Assembly: GCF_000716875.1 (NCBI RefSeq) | Contig: NZ_JNWQ01000029.1 | Location: 1 to 64,000, forward strand | Direction of reading: 5' to 3' | Length of the DNA stretch: 64,000 nucleotides | DNA from: Streptomyces novaecaesareae | GTDB taxonomy: Bacteria; Actinomycetota; Actinomycetes; Streptomycetales; Streptomycetaceae | Shown here: piece by piece, positions 57,299-64,000 of the stretch | Layout of the letters: every line of letters begins with the position of its first letter | Numbering within the stretch: position 1 is the first letter of the stretch | The notes under the pieces: generated by a model | The model's input: only the letters and a program-made list of their open reading frames with translations | Told to the model about the DNA's origin: nothing | Databases searched by the model: none | Program-made: the position numbers and the translations under genes

Positions 57299-58117
57299 AT
57301 GCGGATAGACGTCGTCACGATCTTCCCCGAGTACCTGGAGCCGCTGAACATCTCGCTGGTCGGCAAGGCCCGCGCCCGCGGTCAGCTGGACGTGCACGTC
57401 CACGACCTGCGCGAGTGGACCCACGACGTGCACCGCACGGTCGACGACAGCCCGTACGGCGGCGGCCCCGGCATGGTGATGAAGCCCGAGCCGTGGGGCG
57501 AGGCGCTGGACTCGGTGGTCGCGGGCGGGCCCGAGGGGCAACTGCCCACCCTGGTCGTGCCCACCCCGAGCGGGCGCCCGTTCACCCAGGAGCTCGCGCA
57601 GGAGCTGGCCGGCCGCCCCTGGCTGGCCTTCACTCCCGCGCGCTACGAGGGCATCGACCGCCGGGTGATCGAGGAGGCGGCCACCCGCATGCCGGTGGTC
57701 GAGGCCTCGATCGGTGACTACGTGCTGGCCGGTGGCGAGGTCGCGGTGCTGGTGATGGTCGAGGCGATCGCCCGGCTGCTGCCCGGAGTGCTCGGCAACG
57801 CCGAGTCCCACCGCGACGACTCCTTCGCGCCGGGCGCGATGGCCGACCTACTGGAGGGCCCGGTCTACACCAAGCCCGCCGAGTGGCGCGGCCGGACGGT
57901 GCCGGACGTGCTGCTCAGCGGCAACCACGGCCGGATCGCCCGCTGGCGGCGCGAGCAGGCCTTCGCCCGTACCCTGGCGAACCGGCCGGACCTGGTCGAG
58001 CGCTGGCAGCACGGCGCGTTCGACAAGAAGGACCGCGAGGCGCTCAGCATCCTCGGCCTGGCCTGGGACGAGCAGCTCGGCCGATTTCGGTCCGTGGCCG
58101 GTGGTGTGGAAGAATAG
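57299..58117 (+). CDS. trmD: tRNA (guanine37-N1)-methyltransferase
   Basis: 272 aa from the ATG at 57299 ([20 protein letters not shown]). A GTG at 57287 has better spacing from GGAG, and a GTG at 57263 overlaps the rimM stop. SPOUT knot blocks: [56 protein letters not shown] and [10 protein letters not shown]. It forms m1G37 in tRNAs. Tightly linked to rimM. Confidence 0.95.
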   Translation: MRIDVVTIFPEYLEPLNISLVGKARARGQLDVHVHDLREWTHDVHRTVDDSPYGGGPGMVMKPEPWGEALDSVVAGGPEGQLPTLVVPTPSGRPFTQELAQELAGRPWLAFTPARYEGIDRRVIEEAATRMPVVEASIGDYVLAGGEVAVLVMVEAIARLLPGVLGNAESHRDDSFAPGAMADLLEGPVYTKPAEWRGRTVPDVLLSGNHGRIARWRREQAFARTLANRPDLVERWQHGAFDKKDREALSILGLAWDEQLGRFRSVAGGVEE

Positions 58118-58271
58118 GCGGCTGCTGTCTGTCGCTGGTTCCCTCCTGTAGGGAGCACGTGGACCGGCGCCCCCGCCACGGGGGGCTCGCCGTCAGCCGA
58201 TGCGGCCCGCAGCAGACCCCATTGTGACGATTTTCCGTGGGCGGCCCGTGGCGCCTGCGATGGAGAGCAAC

Positions 58272-58622
58272 ATGAGCAACAAGCTCGCTGCTGTCGACGC
58301 GGCCTCGCTGCGTACCGACATCCCGGCCTTCCGCGCCGGTGACACCCTGAAGGTTCACGTCCGGGTCATCGAGGGCAACCGCTCCCGTGTCCAGGTCTTC
58401 CAGGGCGTCGTCATCCGTCGCCACGGCGCCGGCATCGGTGAGACCTTCACCGTTCGCAAGGTCAGCTTCAACGTCGGCGTGGAGCGCACCTTCCCGGTGC
58501 ACACCCCGGTCGTCGAGAAGATCGAGGTCGTGACCCGCGGTGCGGTTCGCCGCGCCAAGCTGTACTACCTGCGTGACCTCCGCGGCAAGGCCGCGAAGAT
58601 CAAGGAGAAGCGCGACCGCTGA
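58272..58622 (+). CDS. rplS: 50S ribosomal protein L19
   Basis: 116 aa from the ATG at 58272. An ATG at 58260 would add 4 residues. [36 protein letters not shown] and [20 protein letters not shown] are the L19 blocks. The 154-base leader upstream contains no clear known riboregulator. Confidence 0.96.
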   Translation: MSNKLAAVDAASLRTDIPAFRAGDTLKVHVRVIEGNRSRVQVFQGVVIRRHGAGIGETFTVRKVSFNVGVERTFPVHTPVVEKIEVVTRGAVRRAKLYYLRDLRGKAAKIKEKRDR

Positions 58623-58699
58623 TCCACCGGCCCCCGGCCTCGCCGGGGGATCGGAGCGCTCTGGGGGGCCGAACGGCCGCAAGGTAAGCTCACCCCCCG

Positions 58700-59623
58700 A
58701 TGAGCACGTACGAACCACCCGCGGACCGCGACGGCAGTCCCGCACCCACCGGTGCGGGCGCGCTGTCGCGGTCCGCGGTCGTTTCGGGGGCTGCGGGGGG
58801 CGCAGCCGGGACCGCTTCCGAGGACGGCGCGGAGCGCGCCGCCGGGAGCAGGTCCGCCGAGGACGTCGCGGAGAGCGCCGCGGAGCGCGTTGCGGAAACC
58901 GCCGAGGAGAACGTCGCCGATGGCTCCGAGCAGGAGGAGGAGCCCGGACACTCGCGCTCGCGCGACCTGCTGTTGCTGGTGGGGATCTGCCTGACGGCCC
59001 TGCTCGTGGTGAACGCCTTCGTCGCGCGTCCGTTCGCGGTCCCCTCCGGGTCGATGGAGGACACCCTGCGGCCGGGGGACCGGCTGGTCGCGAACCAGCT
59101 CGCGTACGCCTTCGGTGGCCACCCACAGCGGGGCGACGTCGTGGTCTTCGACGGAACGGGCTCCTTCCTGAGGGAATCGGCGAAGCCGTCGGGCTTCTGG
59201 GACGGCCTGCGGGCGTTCGCCCAGGACCTCGGGCTGGCCCCGGTCGGCGACACGGTCTACGTCAAGCGCGTGATCGGGGTCGGCGGCGACCGGGTGACCA
59301 GCACCGGCCCGGGCGCGCCGATCACCGTCAACGGCGTACCGGTGAACGAGACCTCCTACCTGGCCCCGGGGGACGACCCGTCGAGTGTGGCCTTCGACGT
59401 GGTGGTGCCGGCCGGTGAGCTGTGGGTGATGGGCGACCACCGCAGCGCCTCCCGAGACTCCCGTGACCACCTCGGTGAGCCCGGCGGCGGCTTCGTGCCC
59501 GAGGAGAAGGTGATCGGCCGGGCGGACTGGGTGGTCTACCCGTTCTCGCGCTGGACCAGCCTGGACCGGCCCGCGGCCTTCGCCGCGACTTCGGGGACGG
59601 GCGGTCATGGGGACCAGAGGTAG
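58700..59623 (+). CDS. sipW: Type I signal peptidase (SipW-like)
   Basis: 307 aa, ATG start. A long disordered acidic N-terminus (about 85 residues) precedes one membrane segment (LLLLVGICLTALLVVNAFVA). The S26 signatures are PSGSMEDTLRPGDRL, with catalytic Ser118, and VKRVIGVGGD, with Lys189. The final box GDHRSASRDSRDH is complete. It cleaves signal peptides at the outer face of the membrane. First of four tandem genes, equivalent to sipW-Z of S. lividans. The last 17 bases overlap sipX. Confidence 0.92.
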   Translation: MSTYEPPADRDGSPAPTGAGALSRSAVVSGAAGGAAGTASEDGAERAAGSRSAEDVAESAAERVAETAEENVADGSEQEEEPGHSRSRDLLLLVGICLTALLVVNAFVARPFAVPSGSMEDTLRPGDRLVANQLAYAFGGHPQRGDVVVFDGTGSFLRESAKPSGFWDGLRAFAQDLGLAPVGDTVYVKRVIGVGGDRVTSTGPGAPITVNGVPVNETSYLAPGDDPSSVAFDVVVPAGELWVMGDHRSASRDSRDHLGEPGGGFVPEEKVIGRADWVVYPFSRWTSLDRPAAFAATSGTGGHGDQR

Positions 59624-60563
59624 GGGCAGGCTCGCCGACCGCCCGGCCCGGGCGCGGGGCGAGGCGGGGCCGGCGGCCGCGGGAGCGGGAGACAGCAGGG
59701 CCGCCGAGGCCCCGGTGGTACGCGGCCGGGCCGAGCGCCGCCGCAGTGCCCGACGCGTGGCCCGCCGACGCAAGCGGTCGCTGGTGCGCGAGATTCCGAT
59801 GATCATCCTGGTGGCCCTGCTGGTGGCGCTGGTGATGAAGACCTTCCTGGTCCAGGTGTTCGTGATCCCCTCGGGCTCGATGGAACAGACCATCTTGGTC
59901 GGTGACCGGGTGCTGGTGGACAAGTTGACCCCCTGGTTCGGCAGCGAGCCGCAGCGCGGCGACGTGGTGGTGTTCAAGGACCCGGGCGGTTGGCTGGAGC
60001 ACGACCACAAGCCCTCCGACGACGGTGCGGTGCTGGGCGCGGGCAAGCGGGTGCTGACCTTCGTCGGGCTGCTGCCGTCCGAGAACGAGCAGGACCTGAT
60101 CAAGCGGGTGATCGGCGTCGGCGGGGACACCGTCGAGTGCTGCGACGCGCAGGGGCGGCTCAGTGTCAACGGCCATCCGGTGGACGAGTCCTACCTCGCG
60201 CCCGGCAACCCGCCGTCCCGGCAGCCCTTCAAGGTGAAGGTGCCGGCGGGCCGGCTGTGGGTCATGGGCGACCACCGGGACGTCTCCGCCGACTCCCGTT
60301 TCCACATGGGCAATCCGGGCCAGGGAACGATCCCGCTGAGCGGTGTGGTCGGTCGCGCGTTCGTGATCGCCTGGCCGTTGGACCGCTTCCATCAACTCGA
60401 CGTGCCGAGTTCACTCTCCTCTCTCGCCGGGGCTCCGCAGGCCGCCGGAACTGCCGCGGAATACGTGGGCGTTGGGCCGGTTCCTATGGAACCTCCGCTC
60501 GTTATGGGTGTGTTGGGCATCCTTCCGCTCGTCGTTCGTCGGCGGGGCCGGCCTCCGGAGTGA
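59607..60563 (+). CDS. sipX: Type I signal peptidase (SipX-like)
   Basis: 318 aa, ATG overlapping sipW by 17 bases. An Arg-rich N-terminus precedes the membrane segment (MIILVALLVALVMKTFLVQ). Ser91 is in PSGSMEQTILVGDR, Lys166 in IKRVIGVGGDTVE, and GDHRDVSADSRFHM is present. A second hydrophobic segment near the C-terminus (LVMGVLGILPLVVRRRGR) is seen here but not in sipW. Confidence 0.92.
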   Translation: MGTRGRGRLADRPARARGEAGPAAAGAGDSRAAEAPVVRGRAERRRSARRVARRRKRSLVREIPMIILVALLVALVMKTFLVQVFVIPSGSMEQTILVGDRVLVDKLTPWFGSEPQRGDVVVFKDPGGWLEHDHKPSDDGAVLGAGKRVLTFVGLLPSENEQDLIKRVIGVGGDTVECCDAQGRLSVNGHPVDESYLAPGNPPSRQPFKVKVPAGRLWVMGDHRDVSADSRFHMGNPGQGTIPLSGVVGRAFVIAWPLDRFHQLDVPSSLSSLAGAPQAAGTAAEYVGVGPVPMEPPLVMGVLGILPLVVRRRGRPPE

Positions 60564-60805
60564 GCCGTGCCGACCGCCGGCCGGCGGGGCCTCGCGTGTG
60601 GAACCGCGAGCCGGATGCCTTGGAGTGATAGAGAAGTGCAGGTGCGGCCGGGAGCGGTCCCGGTCGTACGCCGAGGCTGTGCCGGTGTCAGGGGAGCCCG
60701 CGGTGGGCAGCCCTGAGGCGTTCATGGTCATGGCGAGCGTGGTGCCCGCTGTGCGGCACTCTGAGCGCGGGCGCGCGGGCGTCCGCACAGCAGGGAGGAG
60801 ACGTT

Positions 60806-61849
60806 GTGGGGGATTTGGTGATCGGTGCCCGCTCAGGCGCCGGAGAACCCGAGGGCCCGGGCCGTCGGGTGGCCCGGTCCGCCGACTCCGCGGCGCCCTC
60901 GGCCGCAGTCGAGGACGCGGCGGCCCAGACCGCCGACGAGCACGGCTCCGGAGCGGAGGACTCCCCGGAACGCTCGCACCCGGATTCCTCGCATCCGGGA
61001 CCCTCGCATTCGGAGACCGAGCCGGCGGACGGGTCGGAGTCGGAGGCTCCGACCACGCCGCGCAAGCAGCGTTCCTTCTGGAAGGAACTGCCGATCCTGA
61101 TCGGCATCGCGCTGATCCTCGCGCTCGTGATCAAGACCTTCTTCGTCCAGGCGTTCTCCATTCCGTCGGAGTCGATGCAGAACACGCTGCAGGTGGGCGA
61201 CCGCGTTCTGGTGGACAAGCTGACCCCATGGTTCGGGGCGGAGCCCGAGCGCGGTGAGGTCGTGGTGTTCCATGACCCGGGTGGCTGGCTGAACGACGAG
61301 CCGACCCCGCAGAGCAGCAACTCCTTCGTCCGCGGCGTGCAGGACGTGCTCAGCTTCGTCGGGCTGATGCCCTCCGCCAACGAGAAGGACCTGATCAAGC
61401 GGGTCATCGCGGTCGGCGGGGACACCGTCGAGTGCGAGGGCGAAGGCCCGGTCAAGGTCAACGGCGTCGCGCTCAACGAGCCGTACGTCTTCCAGGGCAA
61501 CACCCCCTGCGGTGACCACCCCTTCGGGCCGGTCAAGGTGCCCAAGGGCCGGATCTGGGTGATGGGCGACCACCGTGCCAACTCGCTGGACTCCCGCTTC
61601 CACATGGACCAGCCGGGTGGTGGCACCGTCCCGGTGGACAACGTGATCGGGCGTGCCTTCGTGGTGGCCTGGCCGATCGACCACTGGTCGACGCTGCCCG
61701 TGCCGGACACCTTCGACCAGAAGGGCCTGGCGGCGGCCGCGCCGTTGGCACCCCCCGTGGCCGGTGCGGTGGGGGCCGTCGCGCTGCTCCCGCTGGTGCG
61801 CCGGGTGCGGGGTCGGGCGGACCGGGTGGAGCGCCGGAAGGACTCCTGA
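60806..61849 (+). CDS. sipY: Type I signal peptidase (SipY-like)
   Basis: 347 aa, GTG start after GGGAGGAG. The acidic disordered N-terminus has a HPDSSHPGPSHSE repeat, then the membrane segment (ILIGIALILALVIKTFFVQ). Ser123 is in PSESMQNTLQVGDR, Lys198 in IKRVIAVGGDTVE, and GDHRANSLDSRFHM is present. A C-terminal hydrophobic segment follows. 242 bases separate it from sipX, with no gene between. Confidence 0.92.
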   Translation: MGDLVIGARSGAGEPEGPGRRVARSADSAAPSAAVEDAAAQTADEHGSGAEDSPERSHPDSSHPGPSHSETEPADGSESEAPTTPRKQRSFWKELPILIGIALILALVIKTFFVQAFSIPSESMQNTLQVGDRVLVDKLTPWFGAEPERGEVVVFHDPGGWLNDEPTPQSSNSFVRGVQDVLSFVGLMPSANEKDLIKRVIAVGGDTVECEGEGPVKVNGVALNEPYVFQGNTPCGDHPFGPVKVPKGRIWVMGDHRANSLDSRFHMDQPGGGTVPVDNVIGRAFVVAWPIDHWSTLPVPDTFDQKGLAAAAPLAPPVAGAVGAVALLPLVRRVRGRADRVERRKDS

Positions 61850-61873
61850 GCTCCACCGGGTCGTCCCCGACTC

Positions 61874-61904
61874 TTGCGCGGGCCGTGGTACCGACGAGTA
61901 ATCT
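61874..61904 (+). promoter_or_regulatory. Promoter candidate upstream of sipZ
   Basis: TTGCGC (61874-61879), 19-base spacer, TAATCT (61899-61904). The spacing is longer than usual. Confidence 0.35.
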
Positions 61905-61994
61905 GCTCGGACGTGCCACGGCCCGTCGGCCTTTCCGCCGGTGCCCCCGGCGTGCCAGTGGAGTTCTCCGGTCGGCCAGAGGTGGACGGTGTCG

Positions 61995-62750
61995 ATGAGC
62001 AGTGTCGTGGAGCAGACGGCCGACCGCCCGGTCGCGCCCGCCGGTGGGCACCGCGGGCCCGGCGCGGTGCTGCAGGGCATCGCGCTGGCGCTCGGACTGC
62101 TGATGATGATCGGCGGTTTCGCCCTCATCGCGATCGACTACCGGCCGTACAACATCCCCACCGCCTCGATGCACCCGTCCCTGCAGGCGGGGGACACCGT
62201 GCTGGCGCGCAAGGTCGGCGGAGGCGCCATCGGCCGCGGCGACGTGGTGGTCTTCCGGGACCAGGCCTGGGGCGGCGAGCTCATGGTCAAGAGGGTGGTC
62301 GCGGTCGGCGGGGACACCGTCGCCACCAGCGGGGACAACCGCCGGCTGACGGTCAACGGACAGGCGGTGGACGAGCCCTACCTCGCGGCCCAGGGCCGTC
62401 AGGGCGAGTCGTTCAGCGTGACGGTGCCGCAGGGCAGGCTGTTCCTGCTGGGCGACAACCGGGTGGGCTCGCTCGACTCCCGCACCCACCTGGAGGTCGA
62501 CGGCGGGACCGTCCCGGCCGACGCCGTCGAGGCCAGGGTCGAGGCCACCGTGTTGCCCTTCGGCCGGATGGGCCTGCTCGGCCGGACCACGGCCTTCGCC
62601 GGCCTCACGGGCCCGGGGACGTCGCAGCCCGGGCCGCTGGAACCCGCCGCCTACGCCACCGTCGCGGGTGCGGCACTGATCCTCGTGACCTCGGCGGTGG
62701 GCGGGGTGGCGGGCCTGGCCCGCCGGCTCCGCCGCGGGCGCAGCTCCTGA
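61995..62750 (+). CDS. sipZ: Type I signal peptidase (SipZ-like)
   Basis: 251 aa from the ATG at 61995. A GTG at 61989 is also possible. Membrane segment ALALGLLMMIGGFALIAIDY, catalytic Ser58 in PTASMHPSLQAGDTV, Lys99 in VKRVVAVGGDTVA, and GDNRVGSLDSRTH as box E. It is the shortest of the four and the most diverged, with PTAS in place of PSGS. A C-terminal membrane segment is present. Confidence 0.9.
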   Translation: MSSVVEQTADRPVAPAGGHRGPGAVLQGIALALGLLMMIGGFALIAIDYRPYNIPTASMHPSLQAGDTVLARKVGGGAIGRGDVVVFRDQAWGGELMVKRVVAVGGDTVATSGDNRRLTVNGQAVDEPYLAAQGRQGESFSVTVPQGRLFLLGDNRVGSLDSRTHLEVDGGTVPADAVEARVEATVLPFGRMGLLGRTTAFAGLTGPGTSQPGPLEPAAYATVAGAALILVTSAVGGVAGLARRLRRGRSS

Positions 62751-62862
62751 GCGGGGCCGTCGCGGCGCGGGCCGCTCTGTCGAACATCGCCCCGGCCGGC
62801 CGCGCCGGGTGGCAGGATCGGTAGCGCCACCGATACGGACGGAAGGAGCGTGGAGAGCCGCC

Positions 62863-63336
62863 ATGACCGCACAGCGCCGCAGGGCGGCGCGGATCCTGCT
62901 GCTGGACGGGCTGGACCGCATCCTCCTCTTCCTGGGCGCCGATCCGGCGGTACCCGGGGAGACGTGGTGGTTCACGCCCGGGGGCGGCTTGGAGCCGGGG
63001 GAGGACCTGCGCGAGGCCGCCGAGCGGGAGCTCGCGGAGGAGACCGGCTTGCGGGGCGTGGACCTGGGGCCCTTGGTGGCGTACGGCACGGTGTCGTTCT
63101 CCTTTCAGGGACAGCGCTACGAGCAGGAGCAGTGGTTCCACCTGGCCCGGACCACGGAGACCGGGCTGGACCACTCGGGGATGGGCTCGGAGGAGCACGC
63201 CCAACTGCTCGCCGCGCGCTGGTGGACGGTCGAGGAACTGAGGGGGACCGCCGAGACGGTCTATCCGACCGGCCTGGCGGACTTCCTGGAAGTGCTGCTG
63301 GCCGAGGGCCCGCCGGTTGATCCGGTACGGCTCTGA
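62863..63336 (+). CDS. NUDIX hydrolase
   Basis: 157 aa from the ATG at 62863 after GGAGAG. The Nudix box is complete: GGGLEPGEDLREAAERELAE, then ETGL. The fold starts with RRAARILLLDGLDRILLFLG. The substrate is unknown, likely a nucleoside diphosphate derivative. It lies after the signal peptidase genes, as in S. coelicolor as I remember it. Confidence 0.93.
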   Translation: MTAQRRRAARILLLDGLDRILLFLGADPAVPGETWWFTPGGGLEPGEDLREAAERELAEETGLRGVDLGPLVAYGTVSFSFQGQRYEQEQWFHLARTTETGLDHSGMGSEEHAQLLAARWWTVEELRGTAETVYPTGLADFLEVLLAEGPPVDPVRL

Positions 63337-63391
63337 CCGTGGGTGCGGTGGTCCACAATGGGTGGACGTGACAAGTTGAGGGGACGCCTGG

Positions 63392-63718
63392 ATGAGTGCC
63401 GAAGATCTCGAGAAGTACGAGACCGAGATGGAGCTCAAGCTCTACCGGGAGTACCGGGACGTCGTCGGCCTGTTCAAGTACGTGATCGAAACCGAGCGAC
63501 GGTTCTACCTCACCAATGACTACGAGCTGCAGGTGCACTCGGTCCAGGGCGAGGTGTTCTTCGAGGTGTCGATGGCGGATGCGTGGGTCTGGGACATGTA
63601 CCGGCCGGCCCGGTTCGTCCGCAAGGTCCGGGTGCTGACCTTCAAGGACGTGAACATCGAGGAACTCGCGAAGAGCGATCTGGAGCTGCCCTCGGACGAG
63701 TCCGGCTTCGGGAACTGA
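63392..63718 (+). CDS. DUF2469 family protein
   Basis: 108 aa, ATG start. MSAEDLEKYETEMELKLYRE, then VIETERRFYLTNDYELQV and MADAWVWDMYRPARFVRKVR identify the DUF2469 family, strongly conserved in actinobacteria upstream of yraN. The function is unknown. The high conservation suggests a core role. Confidence 0.93.
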   Translation: MSAEDLEKYETEMELKLYREYRDVVGLFKYVIETERRFYLTNDYELQVHSVQGEVFFEVSMADAWVWDMYRPARFVRKVRVLTFKDVNIEELAKSDLELPSDESGFGN

Positions 63719-63794
63719 CGTTGGACGACTCCGCCCCGCGTTGTCCAGCCGAATTTCGCGGGATCGGGGCTTCTCACTCCTGCGGGTGACAAAG

Positions 63795-63820
63795 TTATCC
63801 ACAGGCCCGAGTTATCCACA
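63795..63820 (+). promoter_or_regulatory. Two tandem DnaA boxes
   Basis: Two perfect TTATCCACA boxes (63795-63803 and 63812-63820) in direct orientation, inside a 17-bp unit GTTATCCACAGGCCCGA repeated twice (63794-63827). A near match, TTGTCCAGC, lies at about 63741. They are in the DUF2469-yraN gap, far from a recognisable origin. Confidence 0.7.
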
Positions 63821-63884
63821 GGCCCGAGAATTTCCGGGCCTCTCGGCGCGCAGTGGTGCAGCCTCCTCGGCGGAGGTGGTCACC

Positions 63885-64000
63885 ATGCAGCACACCGTCG
63901 TGCAGGACCAGGCCGTGCCGGACACGGAAGCACCGGAGGCGGCCGTACCCGCCACGGCCGCGCCCGCCACGGCCGTACCCGAGACGACCGCGTCCGGGGA
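63885..64000 (+). CDS. N-terminus of a gene cut by the window edge, probably yraN
   Basis: From the ATG at 63885, with GGAGG upstream, the frame is open to the end of the window: MQHTVVQDQAVPDTEAPEAA, then PATAAPATAVPETTASG. The visible 38 residues are an Ala/Pro/Thr-rich low-complexity leader with no domain. From the position after DUF2469, this is most likely yraN, a nuclease-like UPF0102 protein, with an extended N-terminus. Identity is inferred from context only. Confidence 0.5.
   Translation, partial: MQHTVVQDQAVPDTEAPEAAVPATAAPATAVPETTASG

Overview
This window is a high-GC actinobacterial chromosome segment. The codon usage, the frequent GTG starts and the gene order all point to the family Streptomycetaceae (Streptomyces or Kitasatospora). 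From memory, the order matches the conserved core region of S. coelicolor that runs from conservon cvn1 and gltX through ndgR-leuCD, thiD-rpmB-recG, rnc-fpg-smc-ftsY, nsdA, amtB-glnK-glnD-ffh and rpsP-rimM-trmD-rplS to the sipWXYZ signal peptidases. There is no prophage, CRISPR array or biosynthetic cluster. The genome is mostly housekeeping here, and the unusual signals are small ones.

Layout. 0-5 kb: a conservon (cvnA-D, minus strand) with a sensor kinase-like protein carrying a very long Pro/Gln-rich tail. 5.6-9.1 kb: a small protein, an FAH-family hydrolase, gltX and five tRNA genes (Gln-Glu-Glu-Glu-Gln). 9.2-13.6 kb: ndgR divergent from leuCD, then a small helical protein and the nucleoid protein hupS. 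13.8-18.9 kb: cofC, an acyltransferase, gpsA, ddl, a DUF3515 protein and a stand-alone Lrp ligand-binding domain. 19.1-22.4 kb: thiL, pfkA, thiD and a broken rpmB. 22.7-31.7 kb: a FakA-like DAK2 protein, recG, an unknown HTH protein, rsmD, coaD, a DivIVA-like protein, yceD-rpmF and rnc. 31.8-41.4 kb: fpg, an EamA-like transporter, a TPM-like secreted/membrane protein, acyP, a small coiled coil protein, smc and ftsY. 41.6-50.8 kb: a prim-pol domain protein, nsdA, amtB-glnK-glnD and ffh. 50.9-55.4 kb: a GNAT acetyltransferase, an ftsH relic, a methyltransferase, an archaeal-type proS and a zincin-like protein. 55.7-64 kb: rpsP-khpA-rimM-trmD-rplS, four type I signal peptidases, a NUDIX hydrolase, a DUF2469 protein and the start of a gene that is probably yraN.

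The genes cluster into working groups. Translation and ribosome maturation are represented by gltX with its tRNA substrates, rpmB, rpmF, rnc, rsmD, rpsP, rimM, trmD, rplS and proS. Protein export has both SRP GTPases (ffh, ftsY) and four signal peptidases. Nitrogen sensing is amtB-glnK-glnD behind a probable GlnR site. Cofactor and precursor synthesis covers leucine, thiamine, CoA, F420 and peptidoglycan D-Ala-D-Ala.

The clearest anomaly is technical. A complete 33-nt Nextera (Tn5) sequencing adapter lies inside the sequence at 22203-22235, cutting off the 3' end of rpmB, so the assembly is not reliable at that point. The most interesting biological signals are an FtsH N-terminal relic next to a 9-bp tandem repeat (51.57-51.84 kb), a pair of about 115-120-bp dispersed inverted copies (27.3 and 41.5 kb), a 16-bp tandem repeat just upstream of glnD, and a tandem pair of DnaA boxes at 63.8 kb. 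I did not find a convincing new multi-gene system. Start sites were chosen from ribosome binding sites and remembered family starts, and alternatives are named in each entry.
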